Assembly: GCA_002716125.1 (NCBI GenBank)
Contig: PAZH01000046.1
Coordinates: 1-63,788 of the forward strand
Direction of reading: 5' to 3'
Length of the DNA stretch: 63,788 bases
DNA from: Rhodospirillaceae bacterium
GTDB lineage: Bacteria > Pseudomonadota > Alphaproteobacteria > UBA8366
The notes beneath the pieces were generated by a model. That model was not told where the DNA came from. It was given only the letters and a program-made list of their open reading frames with translations, and did no database searches. The position numbers and the translations under genes were made by a program. The number at the start of each line of letters is the position of its first letter. The stretch's first letter is position 1. Below, one piece after another: positions 1-9,088 of this stretch.

Positions 1-17
1 AACTGAGCTACCTGGGC
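1..17 (-). tRNA. tRNA-Phe, 5' end only (cut by window edge)
   Basis: Read on the minus strand the first 17 bases give GCCCAGGTAGCTCAGTT, which is the acceptor 5' strand, the TA linker and the start of the D arm of a tRNA. The acceptor sequence GCCCAGG fits alphaproteobacterial tRNA-Phe, and a tRNA-Phe gene is a common neighbour of yacG in this class. The anticodon lies outside the window, so the isotype is inferred. Confidence 0.6.
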
Positions 18-135
18 ACACGCGCCACCGAAGGGCGGCGCACTTAATAGAAAACTTAAGCGCAATTGTCCACCATTAAGGCGGATAATCGGCCTATCCT
101 TGGTTTCGCCTATTTCTCCAGCTCAAAAATCCAAG

Positions 136-588
136 TTAGTCAGCTGCGGATTTTGCAATGCTTTTCACCAAGCTGAGGAACTTCCGCTGCACGTCCGCCG
201 GGGCCGCGACATAGTTTCGCACGAGTTCGAGTGTCTCGCGTTTCATATGGAACGACTCTTTCTGCTTGTCTTGATCGTTCTTCGGCTCCGAGAATTCTTT
301 GAAGAACCATTGCACCGGGACGTCGAGCACTTGTGAGATCTGCCAAAGTTTACTCGCGGAGATACGGTTCATCCCCCGCTCGTACTTTTGCAACTGCTGG
401 AAGGTAAGCCCGATCGCGTTCGCGAGTTCCGTTTGGCTCAGTCCACAGAGCACTCTACGTTGCCGGACACGCTGCCCGACATGAACATCGATCTCGCGCG
501 GACCATCTTCCAAAACCGTGCGCCGACGGCGGCGGGGTTTCGCCCGGGTTTTTCCTTGCGCAGTCGTTTTATCGGTCGTTGTCGCCAT
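136..588 (-). CDS. XRE-family helix-turn-helix regulator
   Basis: DNA-binding transcriptional regulator of about 150 residues. A basic N-terminal tail (KTRAKPRRRRR) is followed by a Cro/C1-type HTH at roughly residues 35-90, with the hallmark GLTFQQLQKYERGMNRIS and the second-helix segment LSQTELANAIG; then comes a short tail ending in a helical stretch. This architecture is widespread in alphaproteobacteria, where such single-HTH proteins often act as global or cell-envelope/cell-cycle regulators; the target here is unknown. Start chosen at the ATG at 588 because GAGG precedes it; an upstream in-frame start at 651 would add 21 residues without family support. It is monocistronic, between the tRNA and yacG. 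Confidence 0.85.
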   Translation of the reverse strand: MATTTDKTTAQGKTRAKPRRRRRTVLEDGPREIDVHVGQRVRQRRVLCGLSQTELANAIGLTFQQLQKYERGMNRISASKLWQISQVLDVPVQWFFKEFSEPKNDQDKQKESFHMKRETLELVRNYVAAPADVQRKFLSLVKSIAKSAAD

Positions 589-761
589 TTTTAACCTCGT
601 CGTGCCGGGAAACGGGCACAAAAAACCTTTGGTACAATCTAGGTGTAACACACCCGAGCTATGCTAAGGAACGTATAAAACAATTCCGACGCGGCCACAC
701 AAGCGCGACAAATTGTCCGTTCAGTATAACCTTAAAGTTGAATTAAGTTCAATTCAGATAT

Positions 762-947
762 CTAAAACTTTTCAATGTCCGGACTTAGTGCTTGAAAATC
801 TTCGATTTCTGCCTCTTCTTCGGTTTCAATTCGGTACGCACCATTGAGCCAAGAACCAAGATCTAAGTCGGCACATCGCTTCGAACAAAAGGGGCGAAAA
901 CGCTCGACCGTGGGTTTATTACACTGCGGACAACGCGAATTGGTCAC
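762..947 (-). CDS. yacG: YacG, zinc-finger DNA gyrase inhibitor
   Basis: 61-residue zinc-binding protein. The cysteines CPQC near the N terminus and CSKRC about 13 residues later form the four-Cys zinc knuckle typical of YacG, followed by the conserved DLGSWLNGAYRI block. Known members bind GyrB and inhibit gyrase. The start codon is GTG at 947 and it overlaps the RNase E/G stop as GTGA, so translation is probably coupled. The acidic C-terminal tail (EEEAEIEDF) is usual. It is the last gene of the maf-RNase-yacG unit. Confidence 0.9.
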   Translation of the reverse strand: MTNSRCPQCNKPTVERFRPFCSKRCADLDLGSWLNGAYRIETEEEAEIEDFQALSPDIEKF

Positions 948-2329
948 GATTTCCCCATTTCACTCTCGACCCGATAACTCGATTCATTCGGGTCTTCAAT
1001 CATCGTCAAGGCGCCCCCCAACCGACGCACCGTTTCGTCAAACGCCGGTTTGAAGGGGCCGGACAATACGCGCTCTACATGCGAAGAGACGATCAATCTA
1101 TACCTGCCGGCACCCTGTGTACGCAACAAATCCCGAAGTGCTTGGCAGGCCAATGACTCGACCGAAAGTAGTATCCCAGTACTCTCTGGCTGCAACATCA
1201 ATTCATCTAACGAAAGACCATCGCGGCGGCGTGTCACCTCAATCAAGCCGGCAGCTGTCATACCCAATACATCGACTGAAACGGATGCGAGCCTGAATTC
1301 ACGCTTGAACCGCTCGACCAGCTTTCGCCGGTGATCCTTTCGCCGCATGCCTATAAAATCAACGACGATCAACCCGGCGATATTCCGAAGCCGCAACTGT
1401 CGCGGAATCGCTTGTGCCGCCGCATTGTTCATCGCGAAGACCGCGTCGTCGCTTCGCTGTTTGCCTCCACTACCGCCCATGTCGACATCAATCGCCGTTA
1501 AGGCACGCGTCGACTCAATCGTAATCCGCCCGCCATTTCGAAGGGGGACAACGGGAGATTGCGCCTCGTCCAGGCCGTCATTGACACCATAAGCATCGAA
1601 AAGCGGTTCGCGTTCGTCATGAAACAACAGATCGTCCAAGCCTTCGATCTCTCCCGCGGCACGCTTCTTTTCAAGGTCGAGTAGTGTCATTCGGTCGTCG
1701 ACGATGACACTCCCGTCAGCCCCGCGGTCCCGGAGCATTCTTTCCAACATGCTTGGTGGCGCCAGAACGCATTTCGGTGCTTGATCCTGGGTGCTGCCGA
1801 TTTTCGCCCATAGGCTTTTTAGCCGCGACATTTCCGAACGAATCAATTCGATGTCCGCTCGCGCGCTTTGCGAACGCAATGACCAGCCCTCGTCCATCTC
1901 TGCACTTTCCGCAAACGCGGCCTCGAGTACTTGGCGCCGGCGACCGGATTTCAAATTTGCAGGCCATCTGATACCGCGCTCATTTGGCAGATAGACCGCA
2001 AACCGACCGGCAATCTCGAGACGCTTTCGGACCTGCGGCGGTTTTCCGCCGCCCGCATTGCGCGACACCTGCACAGTGATGCTTTGCCCTTCGTGAACTT
2101 TCCCCGGACGGTTCAGAAAGACATTCTCCCCGACCCCGATATCGAGAAAAGCGGCGTCCAAACCCTTTTCGACCCAGACAACGCGCCCCCGATAAACGCC
2201 TTCGACCAATGATTTCGCATTGATCCTGTCGACGCGGAATTCCAGCAAGTCACCGCTCTCGTCGAGGACAGCAATGCGCGTTTCGGCCGGTGAAACCTCA
2301 ACGAGTAGATTTTCGACGCGGTCACTCAT
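944..2329 (-). CDS. rng: Ribonuclease E/G family protein
   Basis: Endoribonuclease of the RNase E/G family, about 461 residues, close to RNase G size and lacking the long C-terminal scaffold of RNase E. An S1-like N-terminal part (YRGRVVWVEKGLDAAFLDIG) is followed by the RNase H-like/DNase I-like core with the metal-ligand region ALTAIDVDMGG and the DFIGMRRKDHR segment, then ending in a region rich in family residues (VIEVTRRRDGLSL-type block). Likely role: rRNA maturation and mRNA decay. The start at 2329 gives an ATGA overlap with maf; a start at 2338 is also possible. Downstream it overlaps yacG by four bases. Confidence 0.87.
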   Translation of the reverse strand: MSDRVENLLVEVSPAETRIAVLDESGDLLEFRVDRINAKSLVEGVYRGRVVWVEKGLDAAFLDIGVGENVFLNRPGKVHEGQSITVQVSRNAGGGKPPQVRKRLEIAGRFAVYLPNERGIRWPANLKSGRRRQVLEAAFAESAEMDEGWSLRSQSARADIELIRSEMSRLKSLWAKIGSTQDQAPKCVLAPPSMLERMLRDRGADGSVIVDDRMTLLDLEKKRAAGEIEGLDDLLFHDEREPLFDAYGVNDGLDEAQSPVVPLRNGGRITIESTRALTAIDVDMGGSGGKQRSDDAVFAMNNAAAQAIPRQLRLRNIAGLIVVDFIGMRRKDHRRKLVERFKREFRLASVSVDVLGMTAAGLIEVTRRRDGLSLDELMLQPESTGILLSVESLACQALRDLLRTQGAGRYRLIVSSHVERVLSGPFKPAFDETVRRLGGALTMIEDPNESSYRVESEMGKS

Positions 2330-2895
2330 TTCGGCCAATGCTCGCGCAACAGGGCTGCTGTCTCATACAACGAAAGACCGACGACATTCGAATACGAACC
2401 ATTGAGATCTGCGACAAATGCGGCTGCGCGCCCTTGGATGGCATAGCCACCCGCTTTCCCCTGCCATTCGCCACATGCGAGGTAGGCGGACACCTCGGCT
2501 TGCTCAAGCCTTTTAAAGCGGACACGCGTTTCGACCGTGCGTGCCCGAACCCGGCCCCCTGGCAGGACGACGGCGATGCCGCCATGGACGCGATGTCGGC
2601 GCCCCGACATCATCTCTAAACAGGCCTTCGCGGTCTCCGCATCCTCGGCTTTCGGCAGGATTCGGCGGCCGCAGGCAACAACAGTGTCCGCTCCCAATAC
2701 CCAAGCGTCCGGATACTTTATGGCGACCGCTTTTGCTTTTTCCTCGGCCAAGCGCGCGGCATGAACGCGGGGCAATTCACCCGAGAGAACGGTCTCTTCC
2801 AAATCCGCCGCTTCGATTACATCGGGGACAATGCCGATTTGTGCGAGCAGTTCGCGACGTCGCGGCGACGCAGATGCAAGAATCAATTCAGGCAT
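2326..2895 (-). CDS. maf: Maf-family nucleoside triphosphate pyrophosphatase
   Basis: House-cleaning nucleotide pyrophosphatase of 189 residues that hydrolyses non-canonical or modified NTPs. The N-terminal LASASPRRREL signature, the central GADTVV block, the EWQGKAGGYAIQG motif and the C-terminal GSYSNVVGLSL all match the Maf fold (P-loop-like substrate site and catalytic Asp/Lys). It overlaps the RNase start by four bases. In most alphaproteobacteria infA sits just upstream; here only 41 bases separate maf from the phosphatase, so infA is missing from this locus. Confidence 0.92.
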   Translation of the reverse strand: MPELILASASPRRRELLAQIGIVPDVIEAADLEETVLSGELPRVHAARLAEEKAKAVAIKYPDAWVLGADTVVACGRRILPKAEDAETAKACLEMMSGRRHRVHGGIAVVLPGGRVRARTVETRVRFKRLEQAEVSAYLACGEWQGKAGGYAIQGRAAAFVADLNGSYSNVVGLSLYETAALLREHWPK

Positions 2896-2936
2896 AATCG
2901 GCGAGCTTAAAGTGGGAATAAGACATTTCAGACATA

Positions 2937-3380
2937 TTACGTATCAAGCGGCGGAGACAAAGGGAACCGCGCGCGTATGCGTTCAAGCAACTGGTCCCGC
3001 ACTTGCCGATACGCCGCGAGCCGGGTGTCCCGATTGCCTTCGACAATACTCGGATCGAACGTATTCCAAAATTCGATGTCGACCGCCATCGTGCGCGTCA
3101 GTTCGACAGCCCTGTGCTGCGCCTCCGGCGACAAGGTAATGATCAAATCGTAAAACTCGTCCTCTAAATCGTCGAAGCTTTTTGAACGATGCCGTGAAAG
3201 ATCGATACCGATCTCGTCCAAAACTTCGACCGCAAATCCATCGATCTCTCCCGCGCGCACGCCGACTGAATCGACATAAATCTGGCGCCCGTGAAAGTGC
3301 TTTAGGATGCTTTCCGCCATCGGCGAACGCAGGGCATTCTCCGTGCAGGCAAATAATACGGCGCCGGGCAGATCAGTCAC
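2937..3380 (-). CDS. Low-molecular-weight protein-tyrosine-phosphatase family protein
   Basis: 147-residue cytoplasmic LMW-PTP/arsenate-reductase-fold protein. The catalytic P-loop C-x5-R is seen as CTENALRS near residue 12, and the DP general-acid loop is seen as FDPSI near residue 107. It belongs to the conserved hisD-UPF0262-phosphatase-(infA)-maf locus, where it is annotated either as protein phosphatase or ArsC; no arsenic genes are near, so phosphatase is the better call. The start is GTG at 3380, preceded by a strong GGGGGA ribosome-binding site. Confidence 0.85.
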   Translation of the reverse strand: MTDLPGAVLFACTENALRSPMAESILKHFHGRQIYVDSVGVRAGEIDGFAVEVLDEIGIDLSRHRSKSFDDLEDEFYDLIITLSPEAQHRAVELTRTMAVDIEFWNTFDPSIVEGNRDTRLAAYRQVRDQLLERIRARFPLSPPLDT

Positions 3381-3407
3381 TGTTCGCTGTCCCCCCGTTC
3401 ATCCAGA

Positions 3408-3881
3408 TTAACCGCGAATGTGCAGTACGCATACGAGGGTGAAAAGACGACGAGCCGTTTCATAGTCGACTTCGACGGAATCTTTTAACCTTTCCGCGAG
3501 GATTTCCGACCCTTCGTTGTGAAGGCCGCGCCGGGCCATATCGATGGTTTCGATTTGCGATGGCGTTAATTTCTTGATGGCATCGTAATAACTTTCGCAA
3601 ATCTGAAAGTAATCTCGGATCAATCGCCTTAGCGGTAAGAGCGGCAATCCGATTTCGCGCAGAGACTCGTCTTGTTCACTTCGAATATCCAGGACCAGAC
3701 GGCTGTGATCTTCGATACGCAAATAGAGATGAAAGGGCCCCTCGAGGTCGCCGGTCGGGGCAAAATGATTGGATTCCAGCAAATCGTATATCGCGACGGC
3801 CCGCTCTTGTTCGACTTCGGGGCTCCGACGGATTATCGAACCTTCATCTAGAAAAACTTGGACGATACTGTGCTTAGGCAT
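3408..3881 (-). CDS. UPF0262 family protein
   Basis: 157-residue conserved alphaproteobacterial protein of unknown function. Family features seen: VEQERAVAIYDLLESN near the N terminus, the FHLYLRIEDHSRLVLDIR block, the PLRRLIRDYFQICESYYDAI helix and an MARRGLHNEGSE segment. It follows hisD by 15 bases in the standard order of this locus and precedes the phosphatase gene. No signal peptide or membrane segment is visible. The family is restricted to alphaproteobacteria as far as I know, and no reaction is established. Confidence 0.88.
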   Translation of the reverse strand: MPKHSIVQVFLDEGSIIRRSPEVEQERAVAIYDLLESNHFAPTGDLEGPFHLYLRIEDHSRLVLDIRSEQDESLREIGLPLLPLRRLIRDYFQICESYYDAIKKLTPSQIETIDMARRGLHNEGSEILAERLKDSVEVDYETARRLFTLVCVLHIRG

Positions 3882-3896
3882 CGCCGGTACATCCGG

Positions 3897-5189
3897 CTAG
3901 TCGTTCAGCCGAACGGAAACAGACAGCGCGTGCGCGTCGAGACCTTCGGCTTCCGCAAGAGCCACGGCCGCCGGACCGATCCGGCGAAGGCTTGCCGCGT
4001 CGCAAGTCACCATCGTCGTCCGCTTCATGAAATCCAGGACACCAAGGCCGGACGAGAATCGTGCACTTCGTGACGTTGGCAACACGTGGTTTGGGCCGGC
4101 CACGTAATCACCGATGGCCTCCGGCGTGTAACGCCCAAGGAATATAGCGCCCGCATGGCGAATCTTCGCGGCCAGCGCTTCAGGTGTCGCCGTCGCCAAT
4201 TCCAGATGTTCCGGCGCTATTCGATCAACCATCGCCGCCGCATCTTCAAGGTCGCCGACCACGACGATCGCGCCTTGTGCGTCCCAGCTCTCACGCGCGA
4301 TCGAAGAGCGCGGCAAAGTGGTGAGCCGCCGTTCGACCGCCGCGGCCACACTGTCTGCGAAGTCGGCACTATCGGTAATCAATACCGACTGAGCGGCCGT
4401 GTCGTGCTCCGCCTGCGATAAGAGATCGACTGCGATCCAGTCCGGGTCGTTTTCGGCGTCCGCGACAACCAAAATCTCAGACGGACCGGCGATCAAATCG
4501 ATCCCGACAGCGCCGAAAACACGACGTTTTGCTGCCGCAACATATGCGTTGCCCGGTCCCACAATCTTATCCACCGGTCGGATGGTCTCGGTGCCGTAGG
4601 CGAGCGCCGCGACCGCCTGCGCCCCGCCGATACGGTATATTTCATGGACGCCGCCGAGTTTTGCGGCTGCCAGAACCAGCGGATTGATATTGCCGTCCGG
4701 CGTCGGAACCACCATGACGATCCGTTCGACGCCCGCAACTTGCGCCGGCATCGCGTTCATCAAAACCGAACTCGGATAGGATGCCGTCCCGCCGGGTACA
4801 TATAGGCCGACGGCATCGAGCGCCGTCCAGCGCGCCCCCAGTCTAACGCCGGCCTCGTCCTCATACTCCATAGCGTCCGGTCGTTGCGTTTCATGAAAAG
4901 CCCGGATACGCGTCGCCGCCGTTTTTAGCGCTTCAACCGTTGCGTCATCGCATTCATCGACCGCCGCATCCATTTCCGCCGGATCGACGGCGAACTCGGA
5001 AGGCGCGAGCGACAACCGGTCAAACTTCTCGGTATATGCTGCAACCGCCTTGTCGCCATCACGGCGGACAGCTTCGATGATCTTTGCGGCGGTACTATCG
5101 ACGTCTTCTTCTACGTCGCGCTTTGCGGCCACAAATTCTTCGAACTTTGCCTCAAAATCATCCGACTTCTGGTCCAGCCTAAGCGGCAT
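3897..5189 (-). CDS. hisD: Histidinol dehydrogenase
   Basis: Catalyses the last two steps of histidine synthesis, the NAD-dependent four-electron oxidation of histidinol to histidine. 430 residues, normal length. The signature region [16 protein letters not shown], followed by [16 protein letters not shown] and [14 protein letters not shown], carries the zinc and NAD contacts; APEHLEL carries the catalytic Glu-His pair. Start placed at ATG 5189 (protein begins MPLRLD as in the family); an in-frame start at 5225 would extend deep into hisG. It overlaps hisG by 11 bases, giving a translationally coupled hisG-hisD unit. Confidence 0.94.
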   Translation of the reverse strand: MPLRLDQKSDDFEAKFEEFVAAKRDVEEDVDSTAAKIIEAVRRDGDKAVAAYTEKFDRLSLAPSEFAVDPAEMDAAVDECDDATVEALKTAATRIRAFHETQRPDAMEYEDEAGVRLGARWTALDAVGLYVPGGTASYPSSVLMNAMPAQVAGVERIVMVVPTPDGNINPLVLAAAKLGGVHEIYRIGGAQAVAALAYGTETIRPVDKIVGPGNAYVAAAKRRVFGAVGIDLIAGPSEILVVADAENDPDWIAVDLLSQAEHDTAAQSVLITDSADFADSVAAAVERRLTTLPRSSIARESWDAQGAIVVVGDLEDAAAMVDRIAPEHLELATATPEALAAKIRHAGAIFLGRYTPEAIGDYVAGPNHVLPTSRSARFSSGLGVLDFMKRTTMVTCDAASLRRIGPAAVALAEAEGLDAHALSVSVRLND

Positions 5190-5841
5190 CGGCAATCTCT
5201 CTGAAGCGGTCGACCCAACCGCCAACTTCGACAGGCCGCGTCTTGAGGGCCGCGCGATTTACGACAAATCGGCTCGTGACTTCCGCGATGGTCTCAATTT
5301 CAACAAGACCGTTGTCCTTCAGGGTCTGACCGGTCGAGACCAAATCAACGATCCGCCGACACAGTCCCAAGTTCGGCGCCAACTCCATCGCCCCGTTCAG
5401 CTTTATCGTTTCCGCCTGCACGCCGCGACTCGCAAAATGGCGTTTTGTGATGCCGGGATACTTCGTCGCGATCCGGATATGGCTCCAACGGCTCGGATCG
5501 TCGCCCTCAGCCATCGCTTTCGGTGCGGCAACAGATAATCGGCAGCGGCCGATACCAAGGTCGACCGGCGCATAGATTTCCGGATAATCGAATTCCATTA
5601 GCACGTCGTTGCCCGCCACACCGAAATGCGCGGCACCGAATGCGATGAACGTCGCAACATCGAAGCTTCTTACGCGAATGATACTCAGCTCGGGAAGATT
5701 GGTCGAAAACTTGAGCAGCCGGGAATTAGGGTCGTCGAACGCCGGTTCCGGCTCGATTCCGGCTTCCCGGACCAGCGGCATAACTTCGCGGAGAATGCGG
5801 CCCTTGGGCAGCGCCAGGACCAAAGCCTCGTTCGAAAGCAC
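5179..5841 (-). CDS. hisG: ATP phosphoribosyltransferase, short form
   Basis: First step of histidine synthesis: ATP plus PRPP gives phosphoribosyl-ATP. At 220 residues it is the short HisG form lacking the C-terminal ACT-like regulatory domain, so it should need a HisZ subunit; no hisZ is in this window. Motifs seen: LALPKGRI at the N terminus, FGVAGNDVL in the middle and the PRPP-binding-type stretch [15 protein letters not shown] near the C terminus. The start is GTG at 5841. It is normally preceded by DUF2948 and murA, which here lie about 9 kb away. Confidence 0.92.
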   Translation of the reverse strand: MLSNEALVLALPKGRILREVMPLVREAGIEPEPAFDDPNSRLLKFSTNLPELSIIRVRSFDVATFIAFGAAHFGVAGNDVLMEFDYPEIYAPVDLGIGRCRLSVAAPKAMAEGDDPSRWSHIRIATKYPGITKRHFASRGVQAETIKLNGAMELAPNLGLCRRIVDLVSTGQTLKDNGLVEIETIAEVTSRFVVNRAALKTRPVEVGGWVDRFREIADAA

Positions 5842-5922
5842 GGTTCAAACCCTAATCTATTCCTAATTGGGCGGCCCTTATGGCATATGCCAATGCAGGA
5901 TTCCAGCTTGTAGACAGGCAAA

Positions 5923-6897
5923 CTACCCGTTGTAGAACGGTCGTCCGGACCCGCGTAACCATAAGCGAACCAGATGACGGCGGCGGTCCGGCTCAGGCCA
6001 ATCGACAAAGCCCGTCCGACGATGACCGCAACGGCGATTGTCGACAATTTGAATTTGCCCGGGCTCAAAGAAGAATTCCTTAACCATCGCCGGATCGCGC
6101 AGGATCGCCTCAAACGACTCCATGGCCGCCTTACCGCGCGAATCCATCTCTTCGCCGGCCAATTTCTGGCCGTTGATTACCTGAAACCGAGAAAGTCGGG
6201 CATTGAGACGCTGACCGTCGTACTCAAACATGGGATGACGCAGAATCTTAACGTCGTCCGGTGCATGTTCGCGTTGGCGATCGAAGATGTAATTTTCGTA
6301 AAGCCGCGGCAGCAGATCGGGATGCCGCTTACGCATCTCATTATGCGCCTCATAGAAGCTGATCAGACCGCTGATACCGCCCTCTTTCGCCGTTTGCAGG
6401 CAAAGCAGAGAGACGTACCAAGGCGGACAGAGGTTATAGCTGTTGTCCGTGTGAAAGTTCTGTTCGACGTTCGTAATATCCGGCCGAACCCCGTTTCCAG
6501 GCTTTTTGCCGGTATCCCGCACGTCATAGATCATGGTGCCGTCCCATTTTTGAGCGACCGGCCGCTCAACCATGGAGCAAAGAAGCCAATATGCGGCTTT
6601 GGCTTGCTCGCGCGACCACCGGTCCATCGGCAACCGGTCGATCAAAACAAACCCAACCCCCTCTTCTAACACTTTGCGTGCCTGTTGCATCAACGCCCGA
6701 GACGCGGGCAATTCGAAATCATCCGGCCTAAGCGCCGGCAGCGGCAAAGGGTTTTGCGAGAGTTCGCTCACCAACGCGTCCAATTCGGCCAGGCATTCCG
6801 GCGTGAGAATTAAGTGGCCATCATCCGGGCCCAGGTCTTCACCTCGCCAGGCTATTCGACCTGAAATTTCATCGTCGAGAACGCGGGTTTCACTCAT
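5923..6897 (-). CDS. TauD/TfdA-type 2-oxoglutarate/Fe(II) dioxygenase
   Basis: 324-residue non-haem iron oxygenase. The iron facial triad is visible as HTDNSYN (His and Asp near residues 147-149) and the distal His in RRCGHRRTGF; the 2-oxoglutarate-binding Arg is in RRHLVRLWLRG. Such enzymes hydroxylate or cleave small organic acids, sulfonates or amines; the substrate cannot be read from sequence. It follows the secreted hydrolase gene by eight bases, so the two form one transcription unit, downstream of the TRAP transporter operon but separated from it by a terminator. Confidence 0.85.
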   Translation of the reverse strand: MSETRVLDDEISGRIAWRGEDLGPDDGHLILTPECLAELDALVSELSQNPLPLPALRPDDFELPASRALMQQARKVLEEGVGFVLIDRLPMDRWSREQAKAAYWLLCSMVERPVAQKWDGTMIYDVRDTGKKPGNGVRPDITNVEQNFHTDNSYNLCPPWYVSLLCLQTAKEGGISGLISFYEAHNEMRKRHPDLLPRLYENYIFDRQREHAPDDVKILRHPMFEYDGQRLNARLSRFQVINGQKLAGEEMDSRGKAAMESFEAILRDPAMVKEFFFEPGQIQIVDNRRCGHRRTGFVDWPEPDRRRHLVRLWLRGSGRPFYNG

Positions 6898-6905
6898 CGG
6901 CTTGG

Positions 6906-7622
6906 CTATCGTTCAATAATATCGAACAGCTTCTTGGCTTTGGTGCCGGCGAGGGCTTTCACCTTATGGCCGTCATCGCCGAATTTCTCGAACGTCATGT
7001 CAAAACCAAGCGCTTTTAGACGTTCATAGGTGAATTCGGTCATGCTCGCCCAGCGCTCGTCTTTCTCGTTCACGAACAGGTTGGTTTTGACGTTTTTCAA
7101 GCGGGTTAAGCGATAGTAATCCCGGGTAAACGCGGGAAAGCCCGGGAATACGGTCAGTGAGCTAATTCGTTTGCGATTTTTCAATGCAATTCGAAACGCG
7201 CTCAAGCCACCGTTGCTGTTGCCCGCCATGTGGAACTTCTCGCCCTTGATCTTGAACTTCTTTTTGAAATGCTCAATCAGTTCCGGGGCGAGAAACACAC
7301 CGCGCTGGTAGAAGCGATATCCCTTGGGCGCTTCGGGCACGAAAACAAAATAGCCGCGTTTGCGCGCTTCCGGGCCCCAAAAGTCTGTGATTGCCGCCTT
7401 CGCCGCTTTCGAGTCTTGCCGACCGCCGGGAAAGGCGATGATTGCCGGATAAGCTTTTGTTTTTACGAACGGAAACGGCGTCACAACCGTGTAACGAACC
7501 TTGATTCCGTCCTTACTCTTGAAAAGCCCGACTTTGTCGGCGGAAGCGGTCTCCGCCAGCAACGTCACCATTAACACCAAAGACGCGAAGAAAGTGAGCC
7601 CCAACGCTCGACAAGATTTCAA
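6906..7622 (-). CDS. Exported alpha/beta hydrolase (esterase/depolymerase-like)
   Basis: About 238 residues with an N-terminal signal peptide (hydrophobic TFFASLVLMVTLLA ending at an AxA-like ETASA site), so periplasmic or secreted. The nucleophile elbow is GNSNGG, with candidate acid and base in NEKDERW and GDDGHKV, fitting the PHB-depolymerase/dienelactone-hydrolase-like subgroup. I place the start at the TTG at 7622 because GGAGG lies eight bases upstream and the signal peptide then begins MKSCRALG; the alternative GTG at 7637 overlaps that ribosome site. Gene pair with the dioxygenase. Substrate unknown; an ester or amide feeding the dioxygenase is inference. Confidence 0.72.
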   Translation of the reverse strand: MKSCRALGLTFFASLVLMVTLLAETASADKVGLFKSKDGIKVRYTVVTPFPFVKTKAYPAIIAFPGGRQDSKAAKAAITDFWGPEARKRGYFVFVPEAPKGYRFYQRGVFLAPELIEHFKKKFKIKGEKFHMAGNSNGGLSAFRIALKNRKRISSLTVFPGFPAFTRDYYRLTRLKNVKTNLFVNEKDERWASMTEFTYERLKALGFDMTFEKFGDDGHKVKALAGTKAKKLFDIIER

Positions 7623-7726
7623 GACACCAGCCTCCACTTACACCCCGCTCAGAAGCGAATGCCCTCGCTGGGATTAAATCCGTTCGTCCTAAAACCTAAC
7701 ACAACAAGCGAGGCGACGCGAGAATG

Positions 7727-7760
7727 ACAAAAAGAAAAACGGCCGCATGCGCGGCCGTTT
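7727..7760 (-). terminator. Rho-independent terminator after dctM
   Basis: A perfect 10-bp stem (7737-7746 with 7751-7760) closes a four-base loop; on the minus strand it is followed by TTTTCTTTTTG. It ends the dctP-dctQ-dctM operon 26 bases after the dctM stop and separates it from the hydrolase-dioxygenase pair. Confidence 0.85.
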
Positions 7761-7786
7761 CTCGCTTCGATAATGTTCTGACGATC

Positions 7787-9085
7787 CTAGTGATAAACCA
7801 GGTTCGGCAACCACGTCGCCAAAGACGGATTCCAAATCAGCAGGAAGATCATCGCCAACATAGCAAACACGAATGGAACCGCGCCCTTTGCCACGTCATT
7901 GAACTCGCCGCCGCGCGAGCGAATCCCTTGCACAACGTAGAGGTTCACACCGATCGGCGGCGTTATCAGCGCGGCCTCCATCAGGATCGTGATGAGAATT
8001 CCAAACCAAACGTCGGAGAATTCCACGACACCAAGGCCCATAACAATCGGAAAGACGACCGGAACCGTCGTCAGCATCATGGATAAGGTCTCCATAAACA
8101 TACCGATCAGCAGGTAGAAGAGAACCAAGAGCAGGATCGTTTCAACCGGCGTCAGCCCCAACGCCGCGATGAAATTCAGCATCGCCTGCGTAATTCCCAT
8201 AAATCCAAGGACGAAGTTCAAGAAGATGGCCGCGAACACGATGATCATGATCATCGCGGTTGTCCGCATCGTGCCCTCGAACGCGTCGCGCAGCATGCTG
8301 AAACTCAAGGTTTTGAAACACGCCGCAATAATTAAGGCCATCACCACACCGATGGACGCCGCTTCCGTCGGCGTTGCAACGCCGCCGTAAATGGAACCGA
8401 CAACGGCACAGAAAAGCAAAATCGGCGGCAATAAGTGCGGCAGCGATCCGAACCGTTCGCCCCAACTGGTCTCCACTTTCTGACCGCCCCAATCCTTTCG
8501 GAACAGACAAGCAATGACGATCACACTCATGAAGAGGCCGGACAGGATCAGCCCCGGGATAATACCAGCGAGATAGAGCTCGGGTACGGACGTGTCGGTC
8601 AACAATCCATAGAGAATGAGATTGATCGATGGCGGCACCAGGATGCCCAGCGTTCCGCCGGCCGCGAGCGAACCGAGAAAGAGGCTTTCGTTGTAACTAC
8701 GCGCTTCAATTTCCGGATAGGCGACGGTTCCGACGGTCGCCGCGGTCGCGACGCTCGATCCGGAACTGGCGGCGAAGATCGTACAAGAACCGATATTCGC
8801 GTGCATCAACCCGCCGGGAAGCCACGAGAGCCACTGAATAACGGCGCCGTACATACGACGCGCAATACCCGCGCGCAGCATAATCTCGCCCAACAGGATG
8901 AACATCGGGACGGCAACAAGGATAAATTCCTTACTCTTGTCCCAAATGATCTCGCCGATGCCGGCCTGCAGATTTCCGCCCATCGCAATTTGGTCGAGAA
9001 CGAAACTCAGGATACCCAGCACGGCTGCGACAGGAACCGCCGCAATGACGAGGACGAGAAGTCCGATAAGAATCCACGCGGCCAT
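7787..9085 (-). CDS. dctM: TRAP transporter large permease (DctM)
   Basis: 432-residue inner-membrane subunit carrying the ion-coupled translocation pathway of a TRAP uptake system. About 12 hydrophobic segments are visible; family motifs include PMFILLGEIMLRAGIARRMY near the N terminus, SGSSVATAATVGTVAYPEI, LAAGGTLGILVPPSINLILY and, at the C terminus, AALITPPIGVNLYVVQGI. The start at 9085 has GGAGG in front; it follows dctQ by three bases. Partner of the DctQ and DctP encoded just upstream. TRAP systems import organic acids, usually with Na+. Confidence 0.93.
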   Translation of the reverse strand: MAAWILIGLLVLVIAAVPVAAVLGILSFVLDQIAMGGNLQAGIGEIIWDKSKEFILVAVPMFILLGEIMLRAGIARRMYGAVIQWLSWLPGGLMHANIGSCTIFAASSGSSVATAATVGTVAYPEIEARSYNESLFLGSLAAGGTLGILVPPSINLILYGLLTDTSVPELYLAGIIPGLILSGLFMSVIVIACLFRKDWGGQKVETSWGERFGSLPHLLPPILLFCAVVGSIYGGVATPTEAASIGVVMALIIAACFKTLSFSMLRDAFEGTMRTTAMIMIIVFAAIFLNFVLGFMGITQAMLNFIAALGLTPVETILLLVLFYLLIGMFMETLSMMLTTVPVVFPIVMGLGVVEFSDVWFGILITILMEAALITPPIGVNLYVVQGIRSRGGEFNDVAKGAVPFVFAMLAMIFLLIWNPSLATWLPNLVYH

Positions 9086-9088
9086 CGA

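Noticed and set aside
2896..2936. Hidden infA between maf and the phosphatase
   Set aside because: Only 41 bases are available; IF-1 needs about 216.
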